Below the pieces are notes generated by a model that ran no database searches, was not told where the DNA came from, and worked only from the letters and a program-made list of their open reading frames with translations. 64,000 bases of DNA from Galeopsis tetrahit (Eukaryota > Streptophyta > Magnoliopsida > Lamiales > Lamiaceae), in contig OY776121.1 in NCBI GenBank assembly GCA_963675135.1, forward strand, positions 76,592,875-76,656,874, in the 5' to 3' direction. Made by a program: the position numbers and the translations under genes. Below are positions 1-11,430 of the stretch, piece after piece; within the stretch, counting starts at the first letter, position 1, and the number at the start of each line of letters is the position of its first letter.

Positions 1-182
1 CTGTATTTATTTACTCCTTTTGCAAAATCGTTCAGCATAGCGCCGCCAACTGAAGAAAAACGGTATCTTTCGCTTTGGATTGCTCAATTCGACGATTTTT
101 GAAGGAAAAATCGAGTCTTTTCTTGACCAGGGTTTCTGTTACTAGCGCTCCCTTAATTTTTTTCTTCCAATATTTCGTAGCC

Positions 183-3100
183 ATGGACTTGGAGACCCAT
201 TATGAAATAGCCCGCGTAGCGGAATTCATCCGTAGCCATAGCTTCACAAGAGTAGCTCTACAGGTACCAAAAACGCGATGCCTCTTATATTACATATAAA
301 TATGTGTCTGTTTTATGATTTTATTTTTTGGGCGGTGTAATTAGTTCCCAGATGAGCTACTGGAGGATTCTATGAGGGTCGTTAAAGCTCTGCGGGGGAA
401 TCTTGATTCATCTGTGAAGTTGTACGTAATGGCTGACACGACATACGGTAGCTGCTGTGTTGATGAAGTGGGAGCGGCTCATGTCAATGCCGAATGTGTC
501 ATTCATTATGGACATACATGCCTCAGCCCGTGAGTTTCATTATTGCCAACCCTAATTTTAGTACCATATCTGAAGTTTATGTGCCCCAAATGTGCTTGAC
601 CTATTGTTCCTTTTGTTAGCTGGAGCAGTTACTGTTTCTTAATCATGAGATGTTTAGGGATTTTGATTTATAAATGTAATTAGTGGTGTTAGGGTTTAAA
701 TTTTCAGCTGCAGTTGTGTTGCTGCTTTGCTTAAAGGAAAAGAAACTTTCATCATTGGTTGTTGATATTTGTAAGTAGGCTCATGTAACTTAGAGGTTGT
801 TAATGAAATTGAAGCATTAACAACATTTCTCTTGGCTCTTGCATTGTTATGGTGGTTAGGACATGGGGGTTGCAAGTTTCTTACATGAGAAGTGATAAGA
901 ATTCAAACGGAATTTATATGGTTCGATTCTATGATGGTTGGGGTTACAAGTTACTTCTTCTAGGGCATGTTTGCTTAATGGGTTTAGGGGGGTTTAGTGA
1001 TGGGTTTGATATGTAGACCCATCTTCTCCCATGTTTGGTTTCTCATAACTTTAAACACCTTGACCCGGGTTTATAATTTGACCCGGTTTTTATAAACTAG
1101 ATTCCATGGGTTTAGACAACCTAGCCTCCCCTTGGGTTTATCTAGCCTCTCCCCGTAGATTTATCTAGCCTCCCCCCACATCTTAACCCATCTTATCCCA
1201 ACCCATGAAGCAAACACACCCCTAATGTATAAACTGTTGGTGGAATAATATTTATATGAGATATTTTTTAAGCTAATGTGTGATTTTGTGTGTCTGTATT
1301 TTTCTTTTCAGGACTTCAACAATTCCTGCATTATTCATTTTCGAAAAAGCTTCAGTCAATCCATCAAATTGTGCTAGGAGTTTGCTAGATTATGGGCAGA
1401 AAAATGGAAAGCCTGTTTTGGTATGATAATGATACTTATCCTTATGGTTCCTTGCATATATAGTGAGGTTTAGTAGATAACTGTCTACAATTCCTGAAAA
1501 ATATTATTTAACTACTCTGGAAAAATCAGTATCTAGTAGTTCCTCTGTTTTTCTGAAGTAGCGCATATAAGTATTGACAAAGTGGGATAGCTCAAGTGGT
1601 TAGAGCACCACTACCTAGGCCTTAGGTCCTGGGTTCGAGTCATGGGGAGGGGGAAAAAAGGGATGGGTATTTAACTTCCATCAAAAAAAAAAAAAAGCGC
1701 ATATAAGTATTACGGAGTATATTATATCTGATCATTTTTCACAATTTTTTGATTGGTTATAAGTTAGCTTGAGACCTGTATTTACTCCAAATTTCGTTTC
1801 CTCAGTCGTTGCTCTGTAATCTTGCTATGATTGAGTTTATTATGAACAGTGGTATACTTCATCTTGCTTGCAGTTTATCAATGATTCTGTTAAATGGCTG
1901 ATTTTGTTTTGATTTGTTTCCAACCCCACCTGGACCTGTGAGTTAGTTAATTTAGGAAGTTGTTTGTCTTTATTGTAATTGAGCAATTGGAGTGGCTAAT
2001 AATCCGTAGACATTTTCTAGAGCGGAACTTATGTGATGTTTCAGTTGAGTCGGTTGAAACATTGAGGACTTTTAAGACCATGCAGTTCAATGGTTATTGA
2101 TTTGTTGTCTGTTGTTTATCATGAACAGGTTCTTTTTGGATTAGAATACGCACATGCAATGACAGAGATAAAAAGAGAGTTGGCTTCTAATACTGCAAAC
2201 ATATCTGGATCAACATCCACGCTGGAATTCCTCTGTGCTGATGCATGCTGCTCAGCTTTAAGCCCATCTGGAGCCCTTATGTCTGCAGGTCAAGTTGAAT
2301 CTGCTGGCAGTAAAGATGCAAATGGAGGCCTTGTAGAAGAAACTAGCCAAAACTTTAGCATTGGAGGTTTGAGCTGGAGATTGCCCCAAGGACAGAAAAT
2401 TGAGGATTATTTACTTTTCTGGATTGGCTTGGACAATCCAGCATTTGGGAATATTCGACTAACTTTCAACGGCTGTGAAATAGGTAAGAGTCTTGATTAG
2501 CTTGTGAACTTTAAATAACACTTTTTTGTTAAATGTTAATGAAAGTGCATTAAGCCAAAAAAGAGCTGGCATGTAGTTTCTACTTCTGCTGAAAAACTCA
2601 TGTTTAGCTACTACAGTTGTCTGGCCCATGTGCTTCTTTTGAGTTGCATAAAATATTATTTGGTGATGTTTTTTCCCATGTTGACATCCTGCATTGATTT
2701 TAGTCAGATATGACGCAGCAGAAGATTGCTTGGTTACTGACGTATCTCAACAGAAGAAACTGTTGATGCGTAGGTACTAGAGATAAGCTTTTTCATGTGA
2801 ATTCTGTTTCTCTTATTGGCTTGTTATTTCATTATTAATTTTGTTTCTTGCAATGATATCTGCTAATGACTTATGAAGGTATTATCTAGTTGAGAAAGCA
2901 AAGGATGCCAACATGATCGGGATCTTGGTGGGAACTCTTGGAGCAGGTATATACCGTATATTATTGTCTCTGCATAATTGTGCAACCTCTCATATTTTTT
3001 GTTCCTGTGCGTTGTTGATTCATCATGTGCATTATTCATTCCAATATGGCTAAAGCTTTTCTGCAAATTGTTTTAGCTGGTTATCTTCACATGATTCATC

Positions 3101-4873
3101 AAATGAGGGAATTGATTACAAAAGCTGGCAAAAAGTCTTATACTTTTGTTATGGGAAGACCAAACCCTGCAAAACTTGCCAATTTTCCTGAGGTAAACCT
3201 CATTAAGTTTGTCGATATTAGTGCTTATATTTGTAGCTGTGGCATTTATGTTGATTTGTAACGCATGTTGTTGCAGTGTGACGTCTTTATTAATGTCTCT
3301 TGTCCACAAACAGCTTTATTGGATAGTAAGGAGTTCTTAGCTCCTGTGATTACTCCATTTGAAGCAATGCTTGCTTTTGACAGGTAATGCTTCTACTACT
3401 ACTACATTGCTTCAGAATCCTTACCAATCTTATAGGGTATGTTTGATTTGGGATTTCGAAATCTAAATCTGATTCTACTTTGGAATTTTAGAATCCGATT
3501 TTTAAAAACTCACTACATCCACCCCTATAAATATCATCTTTCCTACACTACACTCTGCAATGACTCATAATGCAATTTGTTTCATATTCCCCTCTTGATT
3601 CATATGTTTTATTCTCACTTTTGCAACTTCCAATAAAACACACAAATTATTACACAATCAATTAATCATTACAATTACAATCAGCATTATTAATAATTAT
3701 AATAATATAATAATACAACATTACACACTTACCCATTGATTTGACATAAAAGTTAAACCTGCCCTATTTAAATTTCAAAACAAACACACACCATTACTAC
3801 TACTTATCAAGATTTTGAAATCCACTAGATTTTGACATAAATTGTTGGTTGATCTTGGGATTTGCTTTAATATACCTCTCTGACAAGCTAAGCTTATTAG
3901 TTCATTATTTCTTATTGCAAAAGTGTTGGAACCACACATATTATAATTTGTATGAGAATATACGTGGTTAGAAAAAAGGCTATGTGCATCTTTGAGATTG
4001 GTGATTGGAAACATAAATAATTTAATTGATTGAGGGGTTGATCATTAATCTAAGATATGTGAGGTACATGAATCTTGGGTAAATTGCATTTGATTTCAGT
4101 TCTTTAGGAATCAATGTGATCTTTCACTTTTTTTTTCCATTGATTATTTAAGTCTTATTTTGTTGAGAATTCTTGCTCACTAGGTCTTTCTTCTCAATTT
4201 CTTTTACATTAAAATTTGTTTTTACATGGATGCCCCCTCAGTCGCGGATTTAGTAAAAAGTTTACTTTAAAGATGAATAGCTCATGTGAATCCAAGAATG
4301 CAATCGATCATGAGTATACTTTTGTCTGTCAATTTCTAGGGGAAGTCAATGGACAGGAGCATATGTAATGGACTTCAGAGATGTGATTTCTTCAACTCCT
4401 TCTGTAGCAGCCCAACAGTCGAAAGAAGCACGATTTTCGTTCATTCAAGGTGGTTATGTTGAAGATCTGGATGTACAAGGTGCTTGATTCTTTGACTTGC
4501 TATTTCACATCCTCATTGACTTATTTCCTTATCTATATGGAGGTTTAGAATATAATAACAACTAGTGTTAATTTCTTTCTGCTAGCTTTTAATTCCTGTA
4601 TTTATTGCTTCCTCTTATTGGTTCTTTTTAGTAGTTGCTGCTATACCAGAGAATGATTCCATAGTTGCACTGGTGAATGTTACGGAGAAAGCTCTAAAAG
4701 TACGGGACGAGCAGACACAAGTGACTAAGGCTACAGCTAAGTCTGGTGCTGAATATTTTGCAAGGCGGTCGTATCATGGCCTAGATATAAATGGCACTGA
4801 CTCCCTCCCGGATAATTTTTTGACGGGAAGAAGTGGTAAGGCATCTGGGTACAAGGATGAGAAGTCGACATAG
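183..4873 (+). CDS. DPH2: DPH2, diphthamide biosynthesis subunit 2 (10 exons)
   Basis: Coding exons by splice site and frame: 183-263, 345-529, 1312-1420, 2129-2483, 2704-2773, 2879-2946, 3077-3192, 3277-3383, 4340-4479, 4632-4873. They sum to 1473 nt (490 aa plus stop) with every junction in frame. The protein begins MDLETHYEIARVAEFIR and has the family block ADTTYGSCCVDEV (about residues 57-69) followed by IHYGHTCLSP; later it has CDVFINVSCPQ (about 329-339). These Cys-bearing blocks are typical of the DPH1/DPH2 family, and the overall pattern fits DPH2, whose plant members are about 490 aa. Known role: DPH2 pairs with DPH1 in the radical-SAM Fe-S enzyme that moves a 3-amino-3-carboxypropyl group from SAM to a histidine of elongation factor 2 in the cytosol, the first step of diphthamide synthesis. 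An in-frame ATG at 75 would add 36 residues; 183 is preferred because family members start near this motif. Introns hold a SINE and two MITE-like elements. Confidence 0.9.
963..1222. mobile_element. MITE-like element in DPH2 intron 2
   Basis: A 260-bp segment with imperfect terminal inverted repeats. The left end reads GGGCATGTTTGCTTAATGGG and the reverse complement of the right end reads GGGGTGTGTTTGCTTCATGG. The interior is rich in CC/GG blocks of the type ACCCATCTT and TAGCCTCCCC, repeated three times near 1130-1180. The ends resemble the GGxxxTGTTTG termini of PIF/Harbinger-type MITEs, but no clean 3-bp target duplication is visible, so the superfamily is inference. It sits wholly inside the intron between exons ending at 529 and starting at 1312. 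Confidence 0.55.
1576..1696 (+). mobile_element. tRNA-derived SINE, copy 1 (DPH2 intron 3)
   Basis: About 121 bp. The head holds a box A-like GGGATAGCTCAAGTGGTTAG (1584-1603) and a box B-like GGTTCGAGTC, the two internal RNA polymerase III promoter elements of a tRNA. The element ends in an A tract. It is flanked by a perfect 15-bp direct repeat, GCGCATATAAGTATT, at 1561-1575 and 1697-1711, which is a target-site duplication of the kind made by LINE-assisted retroposition. A second copy lies at 9979-10086. It is in the sense orientation within an intron of DPH2. Confidence 0.9.
3435..3792. mobile_element. MITE-like element in DPH2 intron 8
   Basis: About 358 bp bounded by imperfect inverted ends: GGGTATGTTTGATTTGGGAT on the left, and GGTGTGTGTTTGTTTTGAAA as the reverse complement of the right end. 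The interior is very AT-rich, with the motif TTGATTTGACATAAA. The block at 3650-3675 (ACACAATCAATTAATCATTA) recurs nearly unchanged at 8297-8322, and a TTGATTTGACATAAA block recurs several times at 59890-60050, so this looks like a dispersed family. Target duplication is not clear. Confidence 0.45.
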
Positions 4874-7800
4874 AGATATGCATGAATATCAGTCTTGCAC
4901 ACAATTAAATTGTTTGATTTTTTATTTTAATTTTTGTGCCGAAAAGCGATTCTTGTAGTGATATAGATTAATGGTTTGTCTATGTGCCAATTGTGTCTCT
5001 ATTTATATTGCTTTGTGTCCCATCTCACACTTTTAATGATTGCATCCAGAAATTTAGTTTTTGGGGCTATGAGGCCTATCTAAAGTTACATATAGTATAA
5101 CTCGTTTAAGATCAATTTGGTAGGGTAGATTAACTCATAATATGCGGGTAATCTGATCCAAGATCGATGTCGGATTAGGTTTAAAATAAAATTTGTTAGT
5201 TGAGTACATCATTTGTGACTCAGTGATTCAATTTGTGTCAGTTGAAATATTTGCTCTAACAATTGATAACTCAATATATCAATAGGACCTAAGAGTCGAT
5301 TATAGCTGATCAAAACATAGAATAATTGTTTTATTTGATGATCTAGGTTAAATAATTGTTGATGTGCAAAAACAGTTTTCCATGTTTTATTCGAGCTCCA
5401 TGGATCTTGACTGCTCAACCTAATTTGGAATTAGAATAAATTGTAGTAAATGGAATTGAAAATAATTTTATGCTACTAATTATCACTAAGACAATTTGAA
5501 TTTATTTTAATCACGTGTTTAGATAAGAATATATGGATTGTTGTTTAGTGTAATAAAAGTGGAGGGAGCGGACAAATGTGCAGTATGTGAGCTGTGTTGG
5601 GGGGCCATTTTCTTTCTCCACCATTCGTGAATAAACACAAATAATGGAGGAGGAGATGTCTTTTTCCCACTCACTGCGTGTTTGGCTTTTCTCTGATTTG
5701 CATTTCCCTTTTTCTCAAGCTTTCCATTCCATTTGCATTTTACATAGAATTTAAAGAATAATATATATGTAGAAAAATATACTATATAGTAATATAAATG
5801 AGAAGATTATTATATCGGAACGTTTAACATAAAATTTATAGTGGTAGCAATTAGTGACGTATGTGCTATCTTAATTTGTTAATTATTGTGATTATTTACT
5901 TAGACCCTCAATTTGGGCCTCCTAAATAGGTAAAACAACAAAAAAAACCCAAATTTTCAAAACTCTCTCATTCATTATATCTCCAATATTTTCAAACATC
6001 ATTTTCAAATCCAGCCACCGTTTGTCGTGGCCGCCGCCTGGTGGTGGTAATTTTCCATGGCCACCGGAGAGATTGGCGAAGACGAAGACAAGGCAAGGGT
6101 CGATTTCCTAGTGCCGCCGTCGAAGACATTGCAGGGTCATCGCCGACAAGCCACTCCTTTCCCGGGAAGACGAAGCGTGTGCCGATCTGTGTCCCGAGGC
6201 GCTGGGGCGTAGCTTTGGTGCCAGCTGGGCGAGGGAGAAGAGTCGCCGCCGCCGTGATGTAACAGATCTGAAGAAAAAAAGCGAGGGACGTCCAAATATT
6301 TCTCAATTATTTGTTTGTTCAATAATAACGAACCGACTTTATCCGTCCAAATATTTCTCAATTATTTTTTAAAATCATATTTCATGGAAGACGTCGCTCA
6401 ATAAGAGATAAGGCTTGTAGATTTTAATTTTGTGATCTATGAATTTTGGAGATAAAAATACAACAAACAAATTATGTGCCAAAAAAAGTGGAACTTGTTG
6501 ACGGTCGAGATTTTTTAAAAGAAAAGGAATTTGTGGCTACTTCGTATGATTGTAAGTATATGGTGCAACCAGCCATTCGATCTAATTGCTCAATTTGAGC
6601 CACTAATTAATTTGTTTGAAAGTTTTCGAAACTTTGTTTTTATTCAAATCGATACCATTGCTTTACAACTGATTTAGAACACATTTTTTACTAGGTATCA
6701 TATATACGACGGTTACCATAAACTATTTTTTTTAGCTCATATAAATGTCACTATTATACATATAAAGTGTTAAAATTAAAAAAAATTTTTATAAATAATC
6801 ATATTTTGCATGCACAACAATGATTCTTAAAAAAAAATTATCATGTTGACAAAAAGTTTTGGCTCATGTATAATGTATTTTTTTTTTGTTGGATTTATAT
6901 TTGATAGTACTATTATTTTTGGTATTTGGGTAGATTTTAGGACCGGTTATTTCTTTATTAAGTTAGTAATATTTTAACTTTGCTCGTGTAGAGTTTGTCC
7001 AAAAACATTCAACTTTCTTTCTTTCTTTTTATAGACAGAGAAAAAAATATTCATTCATCCATAACCATAATAGTAGTATAATACAACGAATAGATAACAC
7101 GGTTTGATTCGCAAGAATCTCTTCATAATATTCACGGATTTTATACTATTTAAAAAAATAATTATTTATTGGCTATAACAATTTTGTGTCATTTATTTTC
7201 GAATATTAGTTTTTATTTTATCATTATTTTTGGGATCGTGTGAAACAAAGATATATTTTGTTGGAATGAAGATTGACGAATAATGATTTTGCTCCGAAGG
7301 TGGTTGTGCACAAGAATAAAATTTTAATGGTTGTAATGAATTTGATATATAATTATGTTTTAAGGAGAAAAGAAAGAAAGAATATTTGAAACGTTTGTCT
7401 TCTTATGGTCCAAAATTAGTTAATTGTCTAAATAAAGGCAATGTATAGTACAAATGAAAGTAGTTAAAATTATTTCATAATAAAAAGACGGAATATTTCA
7501 ATGTTTTGTTTATTTTTAATAAGATAGGGGTTAAAAGTTTTTAGTTAAAGAAATTATAATAAGAGGTTGTTATTAAAACATGTATATTTTTTTTTGTAGT
7601 GTTGTCTATATGATCATTTAATGGATATTGTTACAAAAGTAAAATATAAAGATAAAATTAAAATATAATATTTAGATTCAAAATGACAATCATTATTTTA
7701 AAATAAAAATTCATTTGTAAAAGGACAAACAACACGGGACCGATGAAATAGCTTTATTGGTTTGTTACCCATTTTAGTTGCCAAACATTCAGTTTCACAT

Positions 7801-9963
7801 TCAATGAACCTATATTAATTTTTTCAACATATATTTACTCAATCATAGCAATCGATAATTTCACTTTTAAAGAAAATGAAATTGTTATGATAATTCATTT
7901 TTTTATAAATTTAAAGTAATAGTTAAAAATATTAAAATAAATATATTGATTTAAATGTTATTATAATTAAATTTGTTTTATACTATATCATTTATATAAA
8001 TGAATAAAAAAAAAAGTGAATAAATATTGAGACCCTCAAAAGTGACTTTTGTAGGTAAATGGTTGGAAAAAAAGTTGGAGTATTCAATTTTAATTTTAGG
8101 TGATGTTACTTTACTGGTTTTAAAAATCAGGTTCTGAGTTTTAATATTTTACATCTATTTAAAAATCGATTTTCAAAATCCACTGAAAAATACTCTTATC
8201 AAATATATTAAATTTATATAATATCATTCCAATCATTATAATTCTTATTAACAATAATATAACAATATTACAATAATATACTCCTATATTCAATCATTAC
8301 ACAATCAACTAATCATTATAATCGCATCCAACAATAATACTCATACAATTTTATTCAATCTTACATATTGATGTGATATAAAGTTAAATTTTATATTATT
8401 CAAAAACTCAAAAAAAAAAAAAAAAAAAAAATCACCATGAGGTTACAACATAGCCCTAAATTGTATTTTGTTGTAAATATTAACAGTAATAGAAAATTGA
8501 CCAATACAATAACACTGAAGCAACAACAAAGTATGATGTTAGCATTTTATAAATTAATGAGACTAATTATATTATATATATCAAGAGATATTAACTTTAT
8601 GTTAAAAATAATTAATTGATTAAAGGATACAGTAAGAAAGATTGCTACTTTTGGTTTTGATGTAGTGTGGTATAATATAAACAATTACTACTACTAATTT
8701 GTATATGATGAGTGAAATAGGTAGCACATCACATGGGAGATGGCCCAAACATGGTCTTCTTCACGTGCCCAAATTCCCTCTGTTTCACTAAACCTCATCA
8801 CATGCTTTTTTCTCTTAGACTTTTTCTCATCACATTCAAATATAATTAATATACATAAATCATATTTTTAATATATTCACCAAGAATATTCATGTTACGA
8901 ATTCATACACTCGCGACGATTTTTCGAGTACAAACAATTTGTTATGGAATGAATTAGCTTTGCCTTTGTATGAGCAACATTAGCTAGCACGAAATACTTG
9001 GCATTTTAATAGTTTCTGTAAAATAGTTTATACTAATGAAACTACATAAAAAATCATTATTGAGCTCATGCTACATCAAAGCCGTCTTCTTTCTCCGATT
9101 TACTTTAACAGTACTTAAGAATTAAACAACTTGCCCTAACAAAGAATTAATATTAATATTGTCCAAATTCCAATTTCGTTCCTATACTTATATTTTTAAC
9201 ACTACACATTAGCTATTAATTTACAACAAAAAATAAAAAAAATTATTTCTCATATATTTTATTATTAATTAATCACTTTTTTATTCCATGTAAAATATAT
9301 GCAATATAAATGTCACATATGGTGTCACTACTCACACTCCATTATGTAATAAGAACATCCCAAATGTAAGTGCACTCCCACCAATTTTTTAAAAAGTTGT
9401 ACTCCCTCTGTCTACAATAAGTTAATACTGTAAGTAGTTTAATTGAGAGTATGCACATGTTTTTAAGAAAATTGCAGATAAAATAAGAGTATTGTGGAGT
9501 CCATTGTGAATAAGTTGATAACAATTTGAGTAATTAAGTGATGGTTGAAAAGTGACGATAAAGTGATGGTTGAAATAAAGTGTATGTGACTACATTTTAT
9601 GTACGAAGAATATAAGACAAATGAAACTACATTTCATGAATGGTTTGTAACATATTTTACGAACTACATCTCATTTATTTCAACTCTGCCTTTATGTTAA
9701 GCACACCCGAAAATGTGTGGGTTAAGGTTATTTATTTATTTGTATGATTTTAGGAGATTCTAGTCATCTAGTGTAGAAAAACTATATGAAAACATAGTGT
9801 GTTTTAATTTTATTTTTTTAATTTGGATGTTGAACATTGTCTTTTGGGTTGCGCGGTGTGTTCATGAGCCATAAACACAACCATTCGATTGAAACGGCCA
9901 AAGATTAACACTTAGTGAATTTTTTATGTCCTTTGATTTGCTCGATCACAATTACGGCCGAAC
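4874..9963. other. Intergenic region, DPH2 to Aux/IAA (left part)
   Basis: No gene could be supported. The DNA is AT-rich with many poly-A/T runs. Two details stand out: a GC-rich island (listed separately) and, at about 8220-8400, sequence resembling the interior of the MITE in DPH2 intron 8. Near 9402 a CTCCCTC motif resembles one end of a Stowaway-like MITE, but no matching second end was found. Confidence 0.6.
5998..6262. other. GC-rich island of unknown nature
   Basis: About 265 bp that is strikingly GC- and CG-rich compared with the DNA on both sides. Both strands carry short open frames (73 aa on +, 104 aa on -), as GC-rich DNA often does; neither has a recognisable domain. Immediately after it, a 24-bp direct repeat that starts CGTCCAAATATTTCTC occurs at 6289-6312 and 6344-6367. 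The texture is like the GC-rich cargo of the Mutator-like elements elsewhere in this window, but no terminal inverted repeats were found around it. Confidence 0.4.
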
Positions 9964-9978
9964 TATGACGTGACTGTT

Positions 9979-10086
9979 GACAAAGTGGGATAGCTCAAGT
10001 GGTTAGAGCACCACTACCTAGGTCTTAAATCCTGGGTTCGAGTCATGGGGAGGGAAGAAAGGGATGAGTATTTAACTTGTAACCAT
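9979..10086 (+). mobile_element. tRNA-derived SINE, copy 2
   Basis: Nearly identical head to the copy at 1576: GACAAAGTGGGATAGCTCAA and then the same box A and box B regions. It is flanked by 15-bp direct repeats TATGACGTGACTGTT (9964-9978) and TATGACGCGACTGTT (10087-10101), one mismatch in 15. The tail is shorter than in copy 1 and lacks a long A run before the repeat. It lies about 1.3 kb upstream of the Aux/IAA start. Confidence 0.88.
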
Positions 10087-10101
10087 TATGACGCGACTGT
10101 T

Positions 10102-11120
10102 CTAAAAAAAGGGTAACTTGTTTCATTTAATTGTGTATACTTTTATCACAAAAAATATGAAATGTACTTGTTGGGGGTGTGAGTAGTGTCATTGTATCCA
10201 TATATTCCTAAAAGTGATAGACCATGGATTGCACACGGTTACGGTCGCCATACGGCATTGTCAGTTTGAAGACACGTTCAATTCATATATGCCCCGGCCC
10301 TTATAACTTTTTACTAACCCTGCAGCAACTGCATGTCCCAAAAATCGGACACTTCTATTCAAATATATATATATATATATACACTTACAAATTAAATTAC
10401 AACAATACACTGTTTATATTTACTTTTTCTAAATTGTTTGCCGCTTGTAAATATTTTAGTTGTTTCTGGATCGAAAATCTTGAAATTCACTACTCAAATC
10501 TCTAACAAATCAAATTCATATCATTAACCCAAATAACCCCAATGAATTTGCCAATAAAAGTTTCAACTTCATTCACACTGAAATACCACGCACTGACCAT
10601 AAAATTGCTTAGCTTAGATCATGAGTGCATTTTATGTAAAAAAAAAAAAAACGTATATATTGTTTAGGTGACATTTAATTTCACCCAATTTGTGTCTGTT
10701 TATTTTTTTTAGGACAAAGGAGCCACCTTTAGTAACCTAACTTAGTTTGTAATTTACCACAAACCAATACAAGCATAATATAGAAATTACAAATCTCATA
10801 AAGATTCGTTACGATAATATCATGATACGCGTTGCAATGATCACAAAATTAATACATAATTAATGTACGATTATATAATATTAATAAAAAAAATGAGGAA
10901 AACACAATGAAAAGGACATCTTCATACATATCTGCTGGTTGTTAGGCCAATCCATGACCATATCAAAAGTAAGTGGTACATTATTTTACTTAAAGAAATT
11001 CATCATACAATCATTAATAATAATATTCTAATAAAAAAAAAAATCTTTGGCAAGTTAACAACGTCTAATTAAATTTCACACTAGAAAAAAAAAATTGCGC
11101 TAAACAAAAACCAACTAGTT
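10102..11120. other. Intergenic region upstream of the Aux/IAA gene
   Basis: AT-rich, with no supportable gene. It contains a short TA microsatellite at about 10364-10380 and several poly-A runs. Candidate promoter motifs begin near 11130 and are listed separately. Confidence 0.6.
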
Positions 11121-11129
11121 CGGCCTCTC

Positions 11130-11218
11130 TGTCTCTTGGAGTCGATACAATTATGGTTGATATTATGTCATGAATGACGTCATATGTCCGACAAAGCTAG
11201 CCAATCCCGTTGTGTCGC
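11130..11218. promoter_or_regulatory. Candidate auxin-response and bZIP motif cluster
   Basis: Within 300 bp upstream of the Aux/IAA start codon there are three ARF-type sites: TGTCTC at 11130-11135 (the canonical auxin response element), CCGACA at 11188-11193 (reverse complement TGTCGG, a high-affinity ARF core) and TGTCGC at 11213-11218. The last two form an everted pair with 19 bases between them. A palindromic TGACGTCA bZIP site lies at 11175-11182, next to the pair. Aux/IAA genes are typically auxin-induced, so the arrangement makes sense, but short motifs occur by chance and function is inferred. Confidence 0.55.
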
Positions 11219-11430
11219 GTGGCATATCTTATCATTCCAAAAAAAGTGTTACTACTGCTACTTATTTTAATTATCACAAATTTCATATCATCATATATTC
11301 ATTCATATACTAACTCCATCTCATATACATACATATTCCTCCTCCCTCCTCCTACCTTCATTCTTACAGCTTTCATTAAACGCCATTTATCCCTAAGAAA
11401 TACTAATATTGTTAGTTTCAAATTAGAATA

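Noticed and set aside
1584..1660. A functional tRNA gene
   Set aside because: The box A and box B motifs are there, but the sequence ends in an A tract, is bracketed by a 15-bp duplication and recurs at 9979; no full cloverleaf could be drawn. It is a SINE.
2090..2500. An independent 136-aa gene starting at 2090
   Set aside because: The frame is exon 4 of DPH2 read through the end of the preceding intron and on into the next; the splice sites at 2128/2129 and 2483/2484 explain it.
9402..9665. A complete Stowaway-like MITE
   Set aside because: The left CTCCCTCTGTCTAC end is convincing but no matching right end or TA duplication was found.
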